NCBI GenBank assembly: GCA_022885665.1
Contig: JAGQDJ010000107.1
Coordinates: forward strand, 62,001 to 126,000
From: Triops longicaudatus
Taxonomy: Eukaryota; Arthropoda; Branchiopoda; Notostraca; Triopsidae
Length of the DNA stretch: 64,000 nt
Direction: 5' to 3'
Part shown: positions 60,170 through 64,000 of the stretch, piece after piece
How positions within the stretch are numbered: the stretch's first letter is position 1
Layout: every line of letters begins with the position of its first letter
The notes under the pieces: generated by a model
What the model was told of the DNA's origin: nothing
The model's input: only the letters and a program-made list of their open reading frames with translations
The model's database searches: none
Translations under genes and position numbers: made by a program

Positions 60170-61029
60170 TTAACAGACGCACGTGCGAGAATCCTGGTTG
60201 TAAACCCCCGTGTTGGTATTGAAAATCTTAATGACACACCATCCTAGGCCTTTACAACCCTTTTTCAGGACCCACTGTATCCGTTTCCCAGCTTTCTTGA
60301 AAGCCTGCACAACACAAGGACACAAAAATGCAAGACAAAGAAATTGTCAATGTTGGAATCCGGCATAATGAGAAACCAGGGAAGTTAGGGAGAGGTCGTT
60401 ACAAATTCTTTCCATTATGTTGCCTCACATGCTAGCGAAAACTGCATTCGACTGGTTATAGGGTGGCACTAACGCCTGCCATCCGCTATGTCATGATTTT
60501 ACCCTCCAAAATACCAAAGCAGTGATCTGTGACCCCCACAACAACAACACAATATGGCGTTACGCAAAGAATCAGGAAAATCGAAGCTGTAATAAAATTA
60601 CGAAGCGCATGCAAGTTTTCCGACCTGTTTAATAACTGAAAGCGAAAGTGTAACCTTCTTTGATACGCGTTTACGCTTCTTTCCTTTGACACCTGGTCCA
60701 TCCTTGGCTCCGCTGTTGTTGGACGCCGATACTATGTCATTGTCTTCTGTTTCATGAACCGTGCGAATGGCGTCCGGATCATTGTCAGGTCCTCGTGATA
60801 GGTTACTTCGACGGGCACGCACTTTGCCCTCATTGGGTGCAGGGGTCAAACTGGGGCTGTTGCGCTCTACCGCAATCAGCTGTTCCTTGTCTTCGCCAAT
60901 ACGGAAGATGACCCGGTTCCACTTTTTCCCCATTGACACTTCGGGCACTTCTTCCCCAACCATTTTCGTTTCACATGTATGGAACACGACTACCACTGGA
61001 TTGACTTTCGTACCGGAAGAGCTGCGACC
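60170..61029 (-). CDS. Unrecognised protein with basic region and cysteine-containing C-terminus
   Basis: Two minus-strand exons, 60625-61029 and 60170-60304, are phase 0 and join to about 179 residues ending in TAA. The 5' end is unresolved: the exon at 61029 follows a good acceptor (CATATTAG), and the first in-frame ATG inside it is at 60963. The N-terminal part is compact (MGKKWNRVIFRIGEDKEQLI). A hydrophilic acidic stretch follows, then a strongly basic one (GVKGKKRKRVSKK) that could be a nuclear localisation signal. The second exon reads AFKKAGKRIQWVLKKGCKG, then LGWCVIKIFNTNTGVYNQDS and ends TCVC. I do not recognise the family. The exon pairing rests on splice sites, phase and composition only. 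It could also be two unrelated exons. Confidence 0.5.
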
Positions 61030-61545
61030 CTAATATGAAAGACTCCAAGTAAAAGGAGCGACTTGAAAAACCTGTGGCATGAAGCCAAACTGGGCATACG
61101 TGCTCAGCGTCTATACACACGGCACTCTATACCTATGTCGCACTTGCCTCGATTTTATGGCATTATACTAGCTTCCATGGTCGCATTCTCCAGGGGTATG
61201 CCCTTAGGTTTGTTAGGAAAGTAAAAGCAAAAATAATAAAGAAAATATCACTCCAACGAAAAAAATCTGCTTTTTAACTCCTACATGAGGAACGCGCAAA
61301 TGCGCTGCTTACGTGCAACTGTTCTACATCACTTAATATACGCACGTTTTAGTACCTGTAATATTATAAACAAAGACTGCAACCGGTTTTATTTGGTAAC
61401 AGTGCCTAAAGGCGTTGTAGTCGTACCCTGATTTGAGGAGTCATTGTTACGAAGGTTGGAGAAAGTTAGCTTTTAGTGAAATAATAACAACGCTCTTAGT
61501 AATGTCCAAAGAAAATCCCTTGTATTGCAACCTCAGGTCACGCTT
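61030..61545. other. Short spacer between same-strand genes
   Basis: About 500 bases between the SCFD1 stop codon and the next minus-strand gene. It must hold the SCFD1 3' end and the promoter or 5' exon of the unrecognised gene. No coding exon could be fixed here. Confidence 0.4.
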
Positions 61546-64000
61546 TCACTCCATTTCTTCTCCCAGAAGTGCCAACTATAATATATCCATTAGAAAGGTC
61601 AACTTTATTTAGCGAAAACATGTACCTGTTTTAAGAACTGGTCTCCATTAAATAGTGACGAACAGCCATAGATGATCCGTTTTGGAGTCCCATTTGTGGT
61701 TTTATTCTATATAATAAACGAAATTTCCGTAATAAAAAAAAATAAGACCTACTGTAACCGTTTATCCGATTTACACTTTTCCGTATAGCTAGCAAAATAC
61801 ATCCCTAGTTTAAGAATTTAATAAAGCTTTCCTGAAGACTAATTCGACTTGCAATTGATATCCCTAACATTACTGTCAAAACAGCTTATTTGATTTTTGA
61901 ACCGTTTCTACGGTATGATGTCTGACATTTACCCATGTTATTCTCCCATAACGGATTAGAGTATACCGGGACCTTATTATGAATATATCACTGGTTCATA
62001 ACTGTCATATATAAAAAATATGAGTTCATACTTTGGCGTAGTCTACAAGGTTCTGGTATTCGACGTAGTTTCCACCACCCACCACAAAAACAATGGCTTC
62101 CTGGAAAGCTGCTCTACTCCGAGGGATATTAGCATCATTGGATCGAAGCAATTTCGGGTCGAAGTAACGATAATCTTCCGTCTCCGGACTTTGCTTAAGT
62201 TCCATTAGTTGATCAACAATACGCGTCACCGGTAAATTCTAGTTCGTAACACCCAAACCCATTAAAACAAGGTTTGGCGAAAAGGTACTGCGACAGAGCT
62301 TACGTGTTTCTTAACGACCAAGTTTTTGACTCCTTCCATTACAAAAGAAGAACCTTGGGACATGAGCTTTGCGAACATCCCAACTGTCTTGGTTCCTCCG
62401 CCAACATACTGATTAGACGCGGCAGCCATTTTTGTGTATGCCCTGAGACGGAAGGTACAACAATAAAACATGCATTGAATTTTAAGCTCTAAATTTCTTA
62501 CTTCCAGCGTTTCATATAGCGAAGTGGGGCAAGATTACATCCTGCATTTCGAAGCGCTGTGGAATACTGCTCCAATTCTGACTACAATAATTAACAGATA
62601 AATATACAGAATACTTGTTTTTGACATCAGAATAACATATGAAAGAAACGATCCATAATCTTCTTTTTACTCTACACAAAACATGCTATGCTTACGTCAG
62701 AAATGTTGGAGGCGTCGCACATGTAATAAATTAGGAATAAACGCATTTTATCTTCCGGTGTTCCGCATTCTGGATCACTTATTATATCCATCAGGCTCTT
62801 GTCCAATGCTGTCCTGCTCATGACTTTTTCCTCAATTTCAAAGAAAACATCGAGTTTTCTGTGCTTTATCTGCTCCAAAACGGCTGAAACCGAAAATGCA
62901 CATGACATGATTTGAAAAAGACCGAGTATTATGTCAGCGTGTATACCAGTTGCAATCGTGGTATGCATATCAATTAGACGCTTCTTTTCCAAGAGTTGCG
63001 GTAATGAACTGACGGCTGACGTCAGCTTAGCCGTTGTGTTGGACAATGCACTTACTGCGGCATCGCTCTCGTCTCCCAAGCCCTGAGAAAAAAATTAACA
63101 ATAAATAGAAAAAATAGAAATATTACGTGGCATATTTACAATTCTTAAGATTTAGACAATTCTTACTTCGGATTTCTTTCAACATTAGTTCAGAATAGAT
63201 TTTCTTTCAGAATAGAGGGACATGTTCCATTACCATAGACTCTTTAAGACGTTTGACTTCTCCTTCAGATGCTTTGTATTCCTCTAATTCTTCTTGGATG
63301 CTTTCTGCTACAATAGGAAAGGGACTGCCTTTGTGTTGTACCCAGAATTTGTCCCGATCGTCTAAGTCACAAGTCCGAGTTTTGTGCTTCACAGGCGTTC
63401 GATGTGCCGCGTGTTGCTTTTCTTCATCATCACCTTCTTTGACAGTAACGCGGTTTAAGCTAAGATCTAAAACGTCGTGCGCTAACGCTTGGTAAGTCCA
63501 TGTGTGGTGCAAAGGAGTAGCCATATCTAAATTGCGGTCCAGCAGGACCAACAACGGACGCTGGAAGCTGAGTTGTCCTGAATCGGCGGTAAATAAACTA
63601 CTACGAGTATCACGCAAATTTTCGCGCAATTTTTTATCAAGCTTCTCAGCCGCCATCTCTGCGGCATTGTTCTTAGAACAACGAATAATGGGAACAGTGC
63701 CTAGAAAAAAAGTATTATTAATGCAAATTATACTTTTACTTAATTTTAGATTTCCTTTTCTTAGTACCTAAAGTGGCGAAGACGGAAAACAAACTATCTA
63801 CAATGATATCCAGGATTTGATCCATTTCTGTGTCTTTGACATCACCGCGATTCATGGCTGAAAGAAATTAACGCGTAGTAAAATTAAACAAAACAGACAT
63901 ACATGCTGATTAAACGCGGCTGATATAATCAAAACTTACAGTAATAGGATATGATGTCGCTGTTTTGACATCGCAACGTAAATAGATCGTCTTCGAGTGA
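61546..64000 (-). CDS. SCFD1: SCFD1 (Sly1), Sec1/Munc18-family ER-Golgi fusion factor, 5' truncated by window
   Basis: Minus-strand exons 63940 to beyond 64000, 63768-63857, 63234-63700, 62947-63082, 62696-62883, 62502-62581, 62304-62442, 62032-62238, 61626-61706 and 61546-61575 (stop TGA). Phases agree throughout. Sly1 is the SM protein that binds syntaxin-5-type SNAREs and promotes ER-Golgi vesicle fusion. Diagnostic blocks are VPIIRCSKNNAAEMAAEKLD, RPLLVLLDRNLDMATPLHHT, TAKLTSAVSSLPQLLEKKRL, DKSLMDIISDPECGTPEDKM, FVMEGVKNLVVKK, EDYRYFDPKLLRSN and EAIVFVVGGGNYVEYQNLVD. The C-terminal RIIYGCSSLFNGDQFLKQLA matches the family end, and the last exon has only nine codons plus stop. About 490 of roughly 640 residues are inside the window. 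Confidence 0.95.

Noticed and set aside
61072..61080. Three-codon first exon (MPQ) for the unrecognised minus-strand gene
   Set aside because: It fits the phase but would leave an intron of only 42 bases with a weak GTTTTT donor, shorter than any other intron here.

Overview
This is a eukaryotic nuclear window, almost certainly from an arthropod. Genes are split by short GT-AG introns (mostly 50 to 90 bases), intergenic DNA is AT-rich, and one large protein carries a Rebers-Riddiford-type cuticle segment. A crustacean is my best guess, but that is inference and no species is identified. All gene models below were assembled by hand from splice sites, phase compatibility and remembered family sequence. 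Where I say the phases close, exon lengths sum to a multiple of three.

Layout. 0-1.2 kb: 3' part of SUPT3H (SAGA subunit, +). 2.7-3.5 kb: NADPH-dependent FMN-reductase-like gene (+). 4.2-8.5 kb: FBXO11 (+, 11 coding exons). 8.5-12.7 kb: gene-poor, with a long inverted-repeat element. 12.7-16.7 kb: SLC4A11-type transporter (+). 16.9-20.2 kb: two small secreted-protein genes split over tiny exons, one on each strand. 20.9-21.7 kb: PPP1R14-type PP1 inhibitor (-), facing away from an iodotyrosine deiodinase at 22.5-23.6 kb (+). 25.4-34.4 kb: tandem pair of very repetitive secreted cuticle-like proteins (+). 34.9-36.4 kb: divergent mitotic-type cyclin (+). 37.4-50.3 kb: MRCK/genghis-khan kinase (-, 25 coding exons). 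50.3-55.1 kb: gene-poor, with an LTR-like block. 55.1-59.4 kb: Dbl-homology RhoGEF (-). 60.2-61.0 kb: unrecognised gene (-). 61.5-64 kb: 3' part of SCFD1/Sly1 (-), running off the window.

These are mostly unrelated housekeeping genes that happen to be neighbours. MRCK (Cdc42 effector), the PP1 inhibitor and the RhoGEF all belong to Rho/myosin-phosphatase control, but I see no evidence that they are co-regulated. The least ordinary part is the 25.4-34.4 kb pair: shared signal peptide, shared first intron position, shared promoter blocks, CNGxNC cysteine modules, asparagine/glycine/serine repeats and a common C-terminal domain. Part of that domain is nearly identical at synonymous sites, which suggests gene conversion.
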